Source: Trebonia sp963737285 (lineage in GTDB: Bacteria; Actinomycetota; Actinomycetes; Streptosporangiales; Streptosporangiaceae). Taken from it: a stretch of DNA of 64,000 nucleotides. Positions 27,657 to 36,749 of this stretch are shown piece after piece. The notes below the pieces were generated by a model that was not told the DNA's origin, searched no databases, and saw only the letters and a program-made list of their open reading frames with translations. The stretch covers positions 1,860,001 to 1,924,000 of the forward strand of contig CAVTRT010000002.1 in the NCBI GenBank assembly GCA_963737285.1. The letters are read 5' to 3'. The position numbers and the translations under genes are program-made. Within the stretch, counting starts at the first letter, position 1; every line of letters begins with the position of its first letter.

Positions 27657-28913
27657 CAGGGGCCGGGATTCTGGCTAGCCGGGCCGGGGTTAGCGGGACC
27701 AGAGCCGCCAGGAATCCACGCGGCACCGCCTTGGCCGTCACCGGAAGACGCGGCGGCTTGCAGTGTGATGTCCATTCCCTCGCGGCGCATTCGCAGGTCG
27801 GCGTAGATCAGCACGGTAACCCCGGCTACCAGCGGCGTGGTTACCGTGCTGGCGATGATCGCCCCAATGGTCGTCACGAGCGTGGTCAGCACGGATACAT
27901 GCGCCTGCGAGGTGAGGTTGAAGGTGCTGACGCCGACGGCGAGCGAGAAGGGCAATTTGATGATCGAATTCGCGACGTCGGCTATCAGGCCGACGAGGAA
28001 CGCGATCCACAAGGTGCGCCACGCCGAGCGCCGCACCAGCCGCCAGGAGCGGCGCATGCCCTGGATCGGCCCGACGCCTTCCAGCATGACAGCGGGGATG
28101 GTGACGTACCAGCGAATGTAGAAGATGATGGCGAAGACCATCGCGGTGAGTCCGCCGACGATGGCGATAAAGATTCCCAGTCCTGTGACGTGTGCGGCCG
28201 CGCCCGACAGCGATCAGGACCAGCGCCACGATCACCACCAGGACGCCGGCAAAGCAGAGCAATCCCGGCAGCAGCACGGCTCCCAGCAGCGCCCAGAACC
28301 GGGGCCACGTGGCCCGCCACGCACTGCCGAGCGTCTCCTTCTTGCCGAGCACGCCCTGGCCGATGGCCAGCGTCAGGACACCAGTCAAGACCGCGTACGT
28401 GAGGATCGTGAAGACCAATGCCACGCCGGCCAGGGCGGCGAAGTTGGCACCGATGTTCTCCAACTGCGACGCCGTGGGCGTCTGTCCCGAGGCGATGGTC
28501 ACCTGCGTGAGCACGTTGCGCTCTATGAGGTAAGTGATGATGCCGAGCAGCACGTTCAAGATGGCCGCGACGATCGCGGACGACCCGAGGATCGTCTTGG
28601 GGTTCCACCGGATGGCGGTGAACGCCCCGTCCAGGATGTCACCAATCCCTAGCGGCCGCAGCGGGATGATGCCCGGCTTCGGCGCAGCCGGCCTGCCGTA
28701 CGGGCCGCCACCGTAGGGACCGTACCCACCGTACGGGCCGCCCCCATACGGCCCACTGCCGTAAGGCCCCGCTCCGTAAGGGGCATTACCGTAAGGCGCG
28801 CCGCTGTATGCACCGTATCCCTGATGGCCAGGTTGTCCGTAGCCGCCTGCTGGCTGGCCATCGCTGTTCACTTCGTGGCCTGGACTGTAAGGCTCTGGAC
28901 CTTCCGTCACCAC
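27653..28913 (-). CDS. Polytopic membrane protein with PYGG-rich N-terminus, apparent frameshift
   Basis: The first gene of the MoxR operon, GTG 28913. The N-terminal 75 residues are a Pro/Tyr/Gly repeat (PYGAGPYGSGPYGGGPYGG), then RPLGIGDILDGAFTAIR and several membrane segments. The frame breaks near 28190-28206 in a GC-rich run: the first frame continues with non-family residues (RTRHRTGNL), while the other frame continues sensibly as AAAHVTGLGIFIAIVGG then MVFAIIFYIRWYVTIPAV to the stop at 27653. Joined, it is about 419 residues and resembles glycerophosphodiester-phosphodiesterase-type membrane-domain proteins without the enzyme part. One extra or two missing bases would explain it. Confidence 0.8.
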
Positions 28914-29267
28914 ATGCCTCTTTTATAGTGATTCCTCGGCTTTTTGCGCGCCGACCATGCTTGCACGCCCCGCGCGTCCACGGGGCCTTTTCCATGCAAC
29001 GATTACCGCACGCCGCCAGTTGCACCCGGGCAGGAACGCCGCAGGCCCTGTTCTGCGCGCGAGCTGCGCCATGCCGCTGTGGATCTTCAGAAGACTCACC
29101 GAGGTTGCCTCCTCTGCGGGCGGTGACTATGAGCTGTACAGTGGCCGCGTGCCGTTGGCGCTACCTGACCTCGACATTCCGCCGCCGGGCGTTCCGCTGC
29201 GGTGCCCGCGCCACAGCGGCGCGGTAGGGCCGACGCGGGAAGTCACCACCGGCGGCGGCGGGCGATC
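28914..29267. other. Divergent intergenic region, possible small ORF
   Basis: About 354 bp between the MoxR operon and the MFS gene. Apart from the candidate small ORF at 29071-29271 there is no recognisable feature. TATAAAAGAGG lies just upstream of the operon start on the minus strand and could be a promoter part. Confidence 0.45.
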
Positions 29268-29271
29268 GTGA
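29071..29271 (+). CDS. Candidate 66-residue protein coupled to the MFS gene
   Basis: ATG 29071 opens a frame MPLWIFRRLTEVASS... rich in Pro and Gly (LPDLDIPPPGVPLRC) that ends with a TGA overlapping the GTG start of the MFS gene by 4 nt. The overlap and high third-position GC argue for translation, but no homology is recognisable and the frame could be chance. Confidence 0.3.
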   Translation: MPLWIFRRLTEVASSAGGDYELYSGRVPLALPDLDIPPPGVPLRCPRHSGAVGPTREVTTGGGGRS

Positions 29272-30557
29272 GCACCGATCCGTCCACAGTCCCTGAACCC
29301 CGGACGGCCGAGCTTCACCTGCATCGCTGGACCGACCGGGTCGTGGTCGGCGTGGCCATCGCCGCCTTCGCCTCTGGGTTCGCGCAGTTCGGCGTTGTAG
29401 CCGCACTCGGCGACGTGGCCAGGGGGTTCGGCCAGGTGACGCACGGCGCAACGTTCGCCGAGCAGGCAGGCCTGTCGGGTAGTGAGCTGGGTATTGGGCT
29501 GGCCATCATCCGCCTGGCATCGCTGGGCGGCCTGCCCGTCACCGGCCTAGCCGATCGCTTCGGCCGCCGGAAGATGCTGCTAATCACCGTTGGCGGGGGG
29601 CTGGCGCTGACTGCGCTGGCCGCGGCCAGCCCCAGTTACTGGTGGTTCGTGGTCATCTTCGCCAGCGGGCGTCCGCTGCTGAGTGCTACCAATGCACTGG
29701 CGCAGGTCGACGTGGCCGAGCAAACCGCCTCAGCTGACCGGGCCAAGGCAGTGGCGCTGGTGGCAGCCGGGTACGGCGCCGGCGCCGGGGCCATCGCCAT
29801 CGTGTACAGCCTGGCGTCGAGCACGCTAGGGTTTCGCGGGGTCTTTGTGCTGGCGCTAGTTCCGCTGGCTCTGCTGCCCTTGCTCCGGCGTTGGATCACC
29901 GAGTCCGACCGGTTCGCCGTGGCGGCGGCCGCACCCAAGAACCCGACCCCGGTGTTTGATGCCGTCGCCAGGCCGTTTCGACGTCGCCTGACGGTGATCG
30001 TGATCCTGGCCTTTGCCGTCTCGGTGATCACTGGACCAGCCAACAGCTTCATCTTCTTGTTCGCGCAGAACTTCCTCCATCAGTCAGGCGTCGTGACCGC
30101 CGGGATGGTCCTCGGTGCTGGCGTCTCCGGGCTTGCTGGACTGCTGGCCGGACGGTGGCTGGCCGACCGGGTCGGCCGGCGCCTGACCGGCGCGCTGGCC
30201 ATTGTGGCCATGGCCCTGTTTGCCACCCTGGCCTACAGCGGGTCCGATCCGGCGCTGCTAGCCGGTTATATCCTCGAGGTGCTCGCCGCCTCGGTCTTCG
30301 GGCCGGCGATCGGAGCCATGACCAACGAGCTGTTCCCCACATCGGTACGGGCCTCGGTCGTCGGCTGGTCGCTGGCGGCCGGAGTGCTGGGAGCGGCGGT
30401 CGGCCTGATCGCCTTCGGATCGGTGGCCCGCTCCGGTCAGACGTTCGCGGTAGCCGGGTTGCTCACCTTCCTGCCCGCGGTACCTCTCACAGGGCTCTTC
30501 TGGTTGCTACCGGAGACGCGAGGGCGCGAGCCAGAGGATTTGTGGCCCAACTTGTAA
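29268..30557 (+). CDS. MFS transporter
   Basis: Major-facilitator permease of 429 residues with about 12 membrane segments. Motif A appears as GLADRFGRRKM after segment 2 and again as LADRVGRRLTG in the second half; the C-terminus reads LLPETRGREPED, typical of sugar/metabolite porter branches. GTG 29268 is chosen over the longer frame (29202) because the transporter begins after VSTDPSTVPEP. Substrate unknown. Followed by the second copy of the long repeat. Confidence 0.88.
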   Translation: MSTDPSTVPEPRTAELHLHRWTDRVVVGVAIAAFASGFAQFGVVAALGDVARGFGQVTHGATFAEQAGLSGSELGIGLAIIRLASLGGLPVTGLADRFGRRKMLLITVGGGLALTALAAASPSYWWFVVIFASGRPLLSATNALAQVDVAEQTASADRAKAVALVAAGYGAGAGAIAIVYSLASSTLGFRGVFVLALVPLALLPLLRRWITESDRFAVAAAAPKNPTPVFDAVARPFRRRLTVIVILAFAVSVITGPANSFIFLFAQNFLHQSGVVTAGMVLGAGVSGLAGLLAGRWLADRVGRRLTGALAIVAMALFATLAYSGSDPALLAGYILEVLAASVFGPAIGAMTNELFPTSVRASVVGWSLAAGVLGAAVGLIAFGSVARSGQTFAVAGLLTFLPAVPLTGLFWLLPETRGREPEDLWPNL

Positions 30558-30690
30558 CCAGACACCGCGCCTGCCTCTGGGCCCCGTCCACGATCAGGCC
30601 TGCGGTCAGGACCCCCGCCAATGCCATGGGCTGCTGATACGTGAATGGCCCCTAGACGGGCAGGCGGCAGCAGCCGGCGTGGTCTGTGCA

Positions 30691-31636
30691 CCGTATGATC
30701 ACGCAGGGTGCCTGCCGGGCACCCTGCTTGGTGTCGCGCGCCGCCCAGGGCAACAGCGCCCGGGATAGATTTTCATGATCACGTGCTGTTCCCGGTGTTC
30801 CAGGCCAGTGCCGCTTACCTCCGCTCTCTCGATGTCACCAGCAGTCCATTGCGTCGCAGTAGGTGACGTGCACAACGAAGGCGGCGGCCGGCTTCCGTCG
30901 CTCGGCGGGGCAGTCGCTATGAGTGCTGTGGATCGTGCCGCGTTTTGCGGCACGATCCACAGCACTCACGCCAGGAGGCGGCTGTCCAGCCGCCCAGTGC
31001 CGCGCTCAGAGCGTCGCACGCGACTCGATTGACTGCTGATGTCATTGGGGTTGGAGTGGTGCATAAGGTAAGCGGCATTGCGCTCGGGACCTTCCAGGAA
31101 GAGGCACGGCACGAGCGACCCGATGTAGCGTTAAGTAGCTAAATCTTACTGAGCGTCTTATGTCAGAAAATGTACCCCATATGTCCGTTACGTCATAGTT
31201 TTCCACCCCGATCTTGGGTCATTTTCTGACATATGTCGGCCTATGCCATAAACCGGTGCCCGGGGCGCCCGGCGACTGGCCCCCGCAGGCACCTGCCTGG
31301 GACCCGCATCACCGGGAGGCCGCGGCACGGGCGGACGGCCGCCGGCGCAAGGGGGGCCGCGCCTCGCCCTGTCTGGAGGCACATGCAACTCCCGCGCCCG
31401 CGAGCGGCCACGGCGCCCTGATGGGCCACCGGTGACGAAGGGGCGAATGAGGCAAGCGGCATTGTGTTCCAGCCCCGCTATCAACACGCGATCATGGAAC
31501 AGGCGAGCGTGTGCGGGCTGGCGGCTCCTCCCCCTCGAACTCTGGCCGACCACGCCTCGCTACCCTGCCTGCCGGTCACCCACCGCAACAAGCCGCAGGC
31601 ATCCCAGCCGGCCAACCCGCCTTACCCCTGGCATTG
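30691..31636. repeat. Long dispersed repeat, copy B (about 0.95 kb)
   Basis: Matches copy A (5176-6247) over its whole length with scattered substitutions and small indels, but lacks the two 61-bp units. The perfect 22-bp inverted repeat is at 30920-30941/30947-30968 and the 13-bp pair at about 31159-31231. It lies in a gene-free stretch between the MFS gene and a small hypothetical gene; 30558-30690 and 31637-31779 hold nothing recognisable. Confidence 0.85.
30920..30968. repeat. Perfect 22-bp inverted repeat in repeat copy B
   Basis: Same hairpin as in copy A, with GTTTT loop at 30942-30946. Both arms are unchanged between copies although neighbouring positions differ, which suggests that the hairpin is under selection or was copied recently. 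Confidence 0.9.
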
Positions 31637-31779
31637 GGACCCCCGCTCCCTCGCTTACCTCGCCCATCCGGACAATCTGCCCCAGGCAGCGAGCCGCGCA
31701 CGGCTAACTGAGTAAGGTGCATGCGGTGGCAGTTTTACGTGGGAGGCTGGACTCGAGGCGAGATGGGTAGGTTGAGTGC

Positions 31780-32160
31780 ATGGAGGAGAACCGTGCCCGG
31801 CGCGTCGCCGACGCTCTCAGAGACCGTGGCGTTGACGCGCATCTGGAAACCGCAGGGATTGATGTCTTCGGGGTCCGTGTCGTACTCGGCGGCGGGCGCG
31901 AGGCGATCTGGGGTAACGAAGGCACGTCGTCCCTGGCGGCCGAGGTGATGCTCGACGGTGATCTGGTCGGCTTCATCCCGGAGATCCCGGGTTCTGACGC
32001 ATTCGATGAGGCGCAGGTTGTGGACGCCATCGCGCGGGCTGACTACCAGGAACCTGTCGGCCGGGAACTGCCTGAGGCTCCGCCACCCACCCCGCCACTG
32101 ATGCGGGAGGGCGGACTGTTCCGTCGCTTCCTCGGTGGTTTCCGCGAGGAACCGAAGTAA
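31780..32160 (+). CDS. Hypothetical protein, 126 residues
   Basis: Small soluble protein. The N-terminal half looks like a compact alpha/beta fold (RRVADALRDRGVDAHLETAG, IDVFGVRVVLGGGREAIWG), followed by GDLVGFIPEIPGSDAF and a Pro-rich linker ending in FRRFLGGFREEPK. No known domain is recognised. Coding character (clean GC-rich third positions, ATG start) makes it a plausible gene. Confidence 0.6.
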   Translation: MEENRARRVADALRDRGVDAHLETAGIDVFGVRVVLGGGREAIWGNEGTSSLAAEVMLDGDLVGFIPEIPGSDAFDEAQVVDAIARADYQEPVGRELPEAPPPTPPLMREGGLFRRFLGGFREEPK

Positions 32161-32253
32161 GGCACACGACTCCATCCGGCACGCTCATCCCCGCCCGGCG
32201 TGTCGAAGCGGAAGCTGGCCGAGCGTGCGGGCGGCTGAGTGCGTGGCGGCTGC

Positions 32254-32757
32254 TCAGACTCCTGTGCTGACGAACGTGATGTCGACGTCAGACGACACGC
32301 CTGTCCCGTCGGCGTTGGGATACGGGCTGAAGCTCATCACTGCGCTGCCGCTGCACGGCACCGTGATCGAGGTCGGAATCGGTGCCGGATCGTCGTAATT
32401 GGTGAAGGTGGCGATGGTGATCCCCCCGGTGACGGGCGCCGCGGGGTAGATCAGCTTTGTGTCGATCTCGATGCCGTCGTTCCCCGTGTAGCCGAGGGTC
32501 GTGGCCGGCGGAAAGATCTGATGCACCGCGACGCTCTGGCCGGCTACCGGGTGACCGGTCGAGGCGCCGGCACAGGCAACCTCAATCACGTCCCGCGCAC
32601 TGCTGCTGGTGACGCTGAAGACCTCTCCGTAGAAGTACTGCTTGGGGCCTACCGTGCCGGCCTGGGCAACGGCCGGGATGGCGAGGACACCGCCGGCGAC
32701 CGCCACGGCCGCAGACGCGATGGCGATACGGGAAACGGCTTCCGAGTGCCCGGCCAC
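32254..32757 (-). CDS. Secreted hypothetical protein
   Basis: 167 residues with an N-terminal signal peptide (RIAIASAAVAVAGGVLAIPA then VAQAG, likely cleavage after AQA) and a Thr/Ser/Val-rich mature part with two Cys (VIEVACAGAS, ITVPCSGSA) that could form a disulfide. No domain recognised. Lies downstream of a larger secreted protein on the same strand, but a strong hairpin separates the two. Confidence 0.7.
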   Translation of the reverse strand: MAGHSEAVSRIAIASAAVAVAGGVLAIPAVAQAGTVGPKQYFYGEVFSVTSSSARDVIEVACAGASTGHPVAGQSVAVHQIFPPATTLGYTGNDGIEIDTKLIYPAAPVTGGITIATFTNYDDPAPIPTSITVPCSGSAVMSFSPYPNADGTGVSSDVDITFVSTGV

Positions 32758-32869
32758 GGCGCACGGGGCCTTCTTCCGTCACATGTGTCCTTGTGCTGCG
32801 TTGCGCAAGCCACGCTGACTGCGCGAGGCGTGATTGCTTCCGGCGGCACGACTGGAGCAGAAGATGATG

Positions 32870-32918
32870 GCTCCCGTGCAGTAGGGCGTCGTGGCGAATC
32901 GCCCTGCTGCACGGGAGC
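32870..32918 (-). terminator. 19-bp stem-loop terminator
   Basis: GCTCCCGTGCAGTAGGGCG (32870-32888) pairs with CGCCCTGCTGCACGGGAGC (32900-32918) with one mismatch or wobble. It lies just downstream of the minus-strand surface-protein gene ending at 32974, followed on that strand by ATCATCTTCT. Confidence 0.75.
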
Positions 32919-32973
32919 TCATGGACCTAGGCGGGTGCTGGTCAGCGGCCGGCCAGTGCGCCCGCGGCGGGGT

Positions 32974-34473
32974 TCAGGGCGTAGGCCGGCAGGACGGCGT
33001 GCCGAAGGTCACTCCGTCGATGAAGTTGCCGATCGACGGGTTGCCGCCTGCAGCCGACACTGACTCGAAGGCGAACCGGGTAACGGTCTGCCCCGGCGGG
33101 ACGACGTATACCCCGGTGTAATGGCCCCATGCGGTGTTGCCGTCGGAGATGTCCGGGGAGGAGGCCCCGGTCGGGACTTGCGCCGAGGTCGCGCCGGGTG
33201 CGCCGATGAGCACCCGCATGACGTCGGTGCCCAAGCGGCCCCGGTGGTACAGCGACCAGGTCAGCCGGGCTCCCGGCACGGTGGGCAGGTCCTGGTAGAG
33301 CGTGGAGACCTGATTGGCGTTGATCTCTGCGAACTGCTGGCCGTCGGCTGCCGGGACGGCGCCGGGTCCCTGGCCGCCGCGCCAGAACTCCAGCAGGTGG
33401 TCCGTGGCGGTGGTGTTCCAGCCGACACCGGGGTTGGTGGAGGCGTCGGGGATATTGGAGTCGATCGTGGCCACGGGCGGTGTTTCGAAGCTGCCGTTGA
33501 CCAGGTTGACCGGCGTGTCGGTGCAGGTGACGTCAACGGTGACGGTGGCGGTGCTGGTCCCGCAGGCGGTGGTCATGGTGTAGGTGAAGGTGTCTATGCC
33601 GGTAAAGCCCGGGGCAGGCGTGTAGATGACGTTGCCGCCGGAGATCGTCGCGGTGCCGGCCGCGGGCTGGGTGACGCTGCTGATCACCGGTGAGCTGCCA
33701 GTGTCGTTGGCCAGGACGGGCACGCTGACTGGCTTGCCCGACGTGGTGGCGGTGTCGTCCACGGCCGTGGTGGGCGAGATGGACTGCCCGCTGGCGATCT
33801 GGATCGGCGGGGCGGGGGTGTTGTTCCCGAGCTGGCCGGGGGCGGCGATAACGCTGCTGATCCCGGTCGGCCGGATGGTCATGCTGGTTCCCTCGGTGCC
33901 TTGCCTGACCTGGAAGACGATCTGCTTGGGCGCGGGGTCGGTCTTGGTCCCCGGCGATGAGATCGTCAGGGTATTGCCGCTGATGGTGCCGTCCCCCGAC
34001 TGGCTGACGATGCTGGCGCGGGCCAGCAGCGATGACAGGTCCCAGGTAGTGGTGTAGCTGCGGACCAGCAGTGGCCACTGGGCCGTGCGGTGGGCCAGCG
34101 TGACGGTGAAGATGCTGCCCGGCGCGATCTGGCCGCCCCACAGGGCCGGGGACGTGGTGACCGAGACTGACCCGCTGCCCAGTTGCAGGCCGAGGATGTT
34201 CTTCCAGTAGTAGCTGACGGGGTAGTTCGCCTGCCCCGGCTGGAAGCAGCCCGTGGCCGACGGTGCGGCCGGCCGCACCGTGGCGGCCGGCCGTGCCGTG
34301 GCGGCCGGCCGTGCCGTGGCGGCCGGCCGTGCCGTGGCGGGAGCGTGCCGTGCCGGGGTGGCGGCATGCGCGGCGGTAACGGCCGTCAGCTGTGTTCCGC
34401 CCGCGGTCAGCAGCGCCAGCAGGGCGTACCCCGACGCGGTAAGCGCGGATCTGGATCGTCTTGATATCAGCAC
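32974..34473 (-). CDS. Secreted multidomain protein with Ig-like/cadherin-like repeat
   Basis: 499 residues. Signal peptide (ALLALLTAGGTQLTAVTAAH then AATP), a RPAATA repeat linker coded by a 15-bp tandem repeat (about 34255-34340), a beta-rich domain, one bacterial Ig/cadherin-like domain (VPVLANDTGSSP, PGFTGIDTFTYTM), and a C-terminal domain starting NLVNGSFETPP with GWNTTATDHLLEFW, resembling carbohydrate-binding jelly-roll modules. No LPXTG or membrane anchor at the end, so it is likely released or bound non-covalently. The function is unknown. Confidence 0.75.
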   Translation of the reverse strand: MLISRRSRSALTASGYALLALLTAGGTQLTAVTAAHAATPARHAPATARPAATARPAATARPAATVRPAAPSATGCFQPGQANYPVSYYWKNILGLQLGSGSVSVTTSPALWGGQIAPGSIFTVTLAHRTAQWPLLVRSYTTTWDLSSLLARASIVSQSGDGTISGNTLTISSPGTKTDPAPKQIVFQVRQGTEGTSMTIRPTGISSVIAAPGQLGNNTPAPPIQIASGQSISPTTAVDDTATTSGKPVSVPVLANDTGSSPVISSVTQPAAGTATISGGNVIYTPAPGFTGIDTFTYTMTTACGTSTATVTVDVTCTDTPVNLVNGSFETPPVATIDSNIPDASTNPGVGWNTTATDHLLEFWRGGQGPGAVPAADGQQFAEINANQVSTLYQDLPTVPGARLTWSLYHRGRLGTDVMRVLIGAPGATSAQVPTGASSPDISDGNTAWGHYTGVYVVPPGQTVTRFAFESVSAAGGNPSIGNFIDGVTFGTPSCRPTP

Positions 34474-34743
34474 TGAGCCCTCCTCGTAGCTCGACTACAT
34501 GATTGCGTCGCTGATGGTATCTCATTGACTACTCATAGCGACGGACCTGTAATGTTCGTGCCTTGCCCCCGGACGGCCTGGAGCCATTCGGGAGCCTTCA
34601 TGACGAAATGACTGCCGAGCTGTGGACGGTTCCTCGTCTCGGGCTGGCCAGCGGCGTGGAGGACCTGGCGCGGGCCTGGAGGCCGGCCGCAACCGCGAAA
34701 TCGCCTGGCGTGGCGCGCATCGGCGCGTTGCCCTAGGGTTCGC

Positions 34744-34900
34744 ATGGCGGACCCACAATCCAGCAGAGCCGGCCAGAACGATCTGCCTGCCACCGTCGCG
34801 GGCGAGGAACTGCGCGCATCACACGCGGACCGCGATCAGGTGGTGGAACTGCTGCGGGTAGCCGTCGGGGTCGGCCGGCCTGCCCTTCCCAGCCGCCATG
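34744..34900 (+). pseudogene. DUF1707-domain protein, truncated next to repeat fragment
   Basis: ATG 34744 reads MADPQSSRAGQNDLP... then ELRASHADRDQVVELLRVAV, the start of a DUF1707 (SHOCT-like) domain, but after VGVGR the expected LTLDEFDER-type sequence is missing. Repeat fragment C begins about 20 bp later. The rest of the gene is not found downstream, so it is a remnant, not a split gene. Confidence 0.65.
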
Positions 34901-34903
34901 AAG

Positions 34904-35033
34904 TCATGATCACGTGCCGGTGTCGTTGCTATCACACAATGCCGCTTACCTCCGCTCTCTCGATGTCACCAGCAGTCCATTGAGTCGCAGTAGGTGACGA
35001 GCACAACGAAGGCGGCGGTCGGCTTCCGTCGCT
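34904..35033. repeat. Long dispersed repeat, truncated copy C
   Basis: TCATGATCACGTG followed, after a diverged piece, by GCCGCTTACCTCCGCTCTCT to CGGCTTCCGTCGCT, matching 30774-30902 of copy B. The inverted repeats and the rest of the element are missing. Confidence 0.75.
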
Positions 35034-35276
35034 AGGTGGGCCGACGCGACACGCCCGAAGTTGATTACCGACGCGTCCGACACGTGGAAAAGGCTTCGCA
35101 ACAGGAAAGGAAAAATCGGGGTAAATTGATCAGTCGCCTGCAGTCGACTGCGGAAGCCGATACGCGGCGGACGGGGATGCGAGTGGCGTGGGGCCGGACG
35201 CCGGGCCGTGCCGTACTAGAGATCGCGGCCCGCTGACCAGAAAACGCAATCTATGGCGGGCAGGCGGGGGCATGAG

Positions 35277-35717
35277 TTACTGACAGTCAGCCGACGGGAT
35301 GACGACCACCGGGCAGGTCGCGTGCTGGGTGACCAGCGAGCTGACCGACCCCATCATGAGCCGGTTGAACCCGCCCGCCCCGCGCGAGCCGATGACGAGC
35401 ATGTCCGCATCCTTGGCCGCGTTGACCAACTCTTCCACCACCGATCCCGAGGCAACCCGCACGGTCACCGACACGGGGGCGAGGTCGCCGAGGTCGCTCG
35501 CCATGGAGTCGACCTCACCCCGCACCACCTGCCGGGCCTTCTCGGCCAGGATGGGATCGCCGGGCAATTCGACGTAGCCGCCGAAGTAACCTCGGATCAG
35601 CTCGTGCACGGTCATCACGGTCAGCGGCACGTGGCGTACCGCCGCCTCCTTCATGGCCCATCCGAGGGCACGCTGCGAATGGCCGGAGCCATCCACTCCG
35701 ACAATGATTCCAGGCAT
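35277..35717 (-). CDS. Universal stress protein, single domain
   Basis: 146-residue UspA-fold protein. IIVGVDGSGHSQRALGWA at the N-terminus and the ATP-binding G-2x-G-9x-G(S/T) motif as GSRGAGGFNRLMMGSVSS are kept, so ATP binding is expected; ends ATCPVVVIP. Divergent from the DevR-like regulator and separated from it by an almost perfect DosR box. Usp proteins form a large share of the mycobacterial DosR regulon. Confidence 0.93.
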   Translation of the reverse strand: MPGIIVGVDGSGHSQRALGWAMKEAAVRHVPLTVMTVHELIRGYFGGYVELPGDPILAEKARQVVRGEVDSMASDLGDLAPVSVTVRVASGSVVEELVNAAKDADMLVIGSRGAGGFNRLMMGSVSSLVTQHATCPVVVIPSADCQ

Positions 35718-35806
35718 TCTCGCTCACCTTTCGCATTGAGGTCCCTGACTTGAACATGACGCTACGCCCGGAAGGAGCCTGCCCGGCAGGGTCGTGCGGA
35801 CCTACG

Positions 35807-35826
35807 TTCCGGGACTAAAGTCCCGC
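35807..35826. promoter_or_regulatory. DosR/DevR box, near perfect
   Basis: Core GGGACTAAAGTCCC (35811-35824) is a perfect palindrome of the form GGGACT-AA-AGTCCC, identical to the mycobacterial DosR core. It lies 94 bp from the usp start and about 150 bp from devR, serving either or both. Confidence 0.9.
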
Positions 35827-35977
35827 AGTGCGAGATCGGGGCGATAGGCAGCCCATCTCAAGGCCTCCTAGAGGGATACCCGGGGTAGGTCCTAGTCGCG
35901 AGTAGAGTGGATTGTGATGCTATGGGCCTGCTCGGGATGAGGTTTCCGGGGCAGCCACGCGAGAGTCAGGAGCTGCC

Positions 35978-36682
35978 GTGACAAGCCCAGTGACCAGTCC
36001 GGGGGCAGGCGGGACGGCAGGCAAGCCGATCACGGTGTTCCTGCTGGATGACCATGAGGTCGTCCGGCGTGGGGTGCGGGACCTGCTGGAGGCAGAGCCG
36101 GACATCCAGGTGATCGGCGAGGCCGGGACCGCGCAGTCGGCACTGGCCCGCATCCCGGCGCTGCGCCCGGACGTCGCCGTGCTGGACGTGCGGCTGCCGG
36201 ATGGGGACGGGGTGAGCGTCTGCCGGGACATCCGCTCCCAGCTGCCGCAGGTGGCGTGCCTGATGCTCACCTCCTTCACCGACGAGGAGTCACTGTTCGA
36301 CGCCATCATGGCCGGGGCGGCGGGGTACGTGCTGAAGCAGATCCGCGGCACCGACCTGGTCGGGGCGGTGCGCACGGTCGCCTCCGGCCAGTCGCTGCTC
36401 GACCCGCAGGCGGCCAGCCAGCTGATGGCCCGGTTGCGCCAGCCCGCGAAGGCCGACCCGCTGGCCGCCCTGACCGGGCAGGAGCGGCGGATCCTGGAGC
36501 TGATCGGCGAGGGCCTGACCAACCGGCAGATCGGCGAGCGGCTGTTCCTGGCGGAAAAGACCGTGAAGAACTACACGTCCGCGCTGTTCGCCAAGCTCGG
36601 CATGGAGCGGCGCACTCAGGCCGCGGCATATGCGGCCCGCGTCTTCGGCGAGCAGCCCGCCAGCGGTGAGAACCGTAGCTGA
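35978..36682 (+). CDS. DevR/DosR-like response regulator (NarL/LuxR type)
   Basis: 234 residues. Receiver domain FLLDDHEVVRRGVRDLLEAE, phospho-acceptor Asp70 in AVLDVRLPDGDG, Lys120 in GYVLK; LuxR-type helix-turn-helix LTNRQIGERLFLAEKTVKNY then TSALFAKLGMERRTQAA. Almost every motif follows Mycobacterium DevR (DosR), including VRLPDG and KLGMERRTQAA with the DNA-reading Lys/Asn of EKTVKNY. GTG 35978 with an AGGAG upstream. By analogy it activates the boxes found here under hypoxia or NO, but this is inference. The kinase partner is at 37171-38896. Confidence 0.9.
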   Translation: MTSPVTSPGAGGTAGKPITVFLLDDHEVVRRGVRDLLEAEPDIQVIGEAGTAQSALARIPALRPDVAVLDVRLPDGDGVSVCRDIRSQLPQVACLMLTSFTDEESLFDAIMAGAAGYVLKQIRGTDLVGAVRTVASGQSLLDPQAASQLMARLRQPAKADPLAALTGQERRILELIGEGLTNRQIGERLFLAEKTVKNYTSALFAKLGMERRTQAAAYAARVFGEQPASGENRS

Positions 36683-36697
36683 CCGGTGGCCCGGGAC

Positions 36698-36717
36698 TTA
36701 GGGACCTCCGTCCCTGT
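36698..36717. promoter_or_regulatory. DosR-like box upstream of PNPOx gene 1
   Basis: Core GGGACCTCCGTCCC at 36701-36714, GGGAC and GTCCC halves intact with a non-WW centre. 36 bp before ATG 36750. Confidence 0.75.
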
Positions 36718-36749
36718 GAGCACGGTGGCCCAGGGCAGATCCTGTATTC

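Larger units (their letters stand above)
34474..35276. other. Gene-poor region with a gene remnant and repeat fragment C
   Basis: About 800 bp. It contains the DUF1707 remnant at 34744-34881 and the fragment of the long repeat at 34904-35033. The stretch 35040-35276 is less GC-rich (around 35080-35130) and holds nothing recognisable. Confidence 0.6.

Noticed and set aside
36256..36669. Second plus-strand protein within the DevR-like gene
   Set aside because: Frame-shifted shadow of the HTH and receiver coding region.
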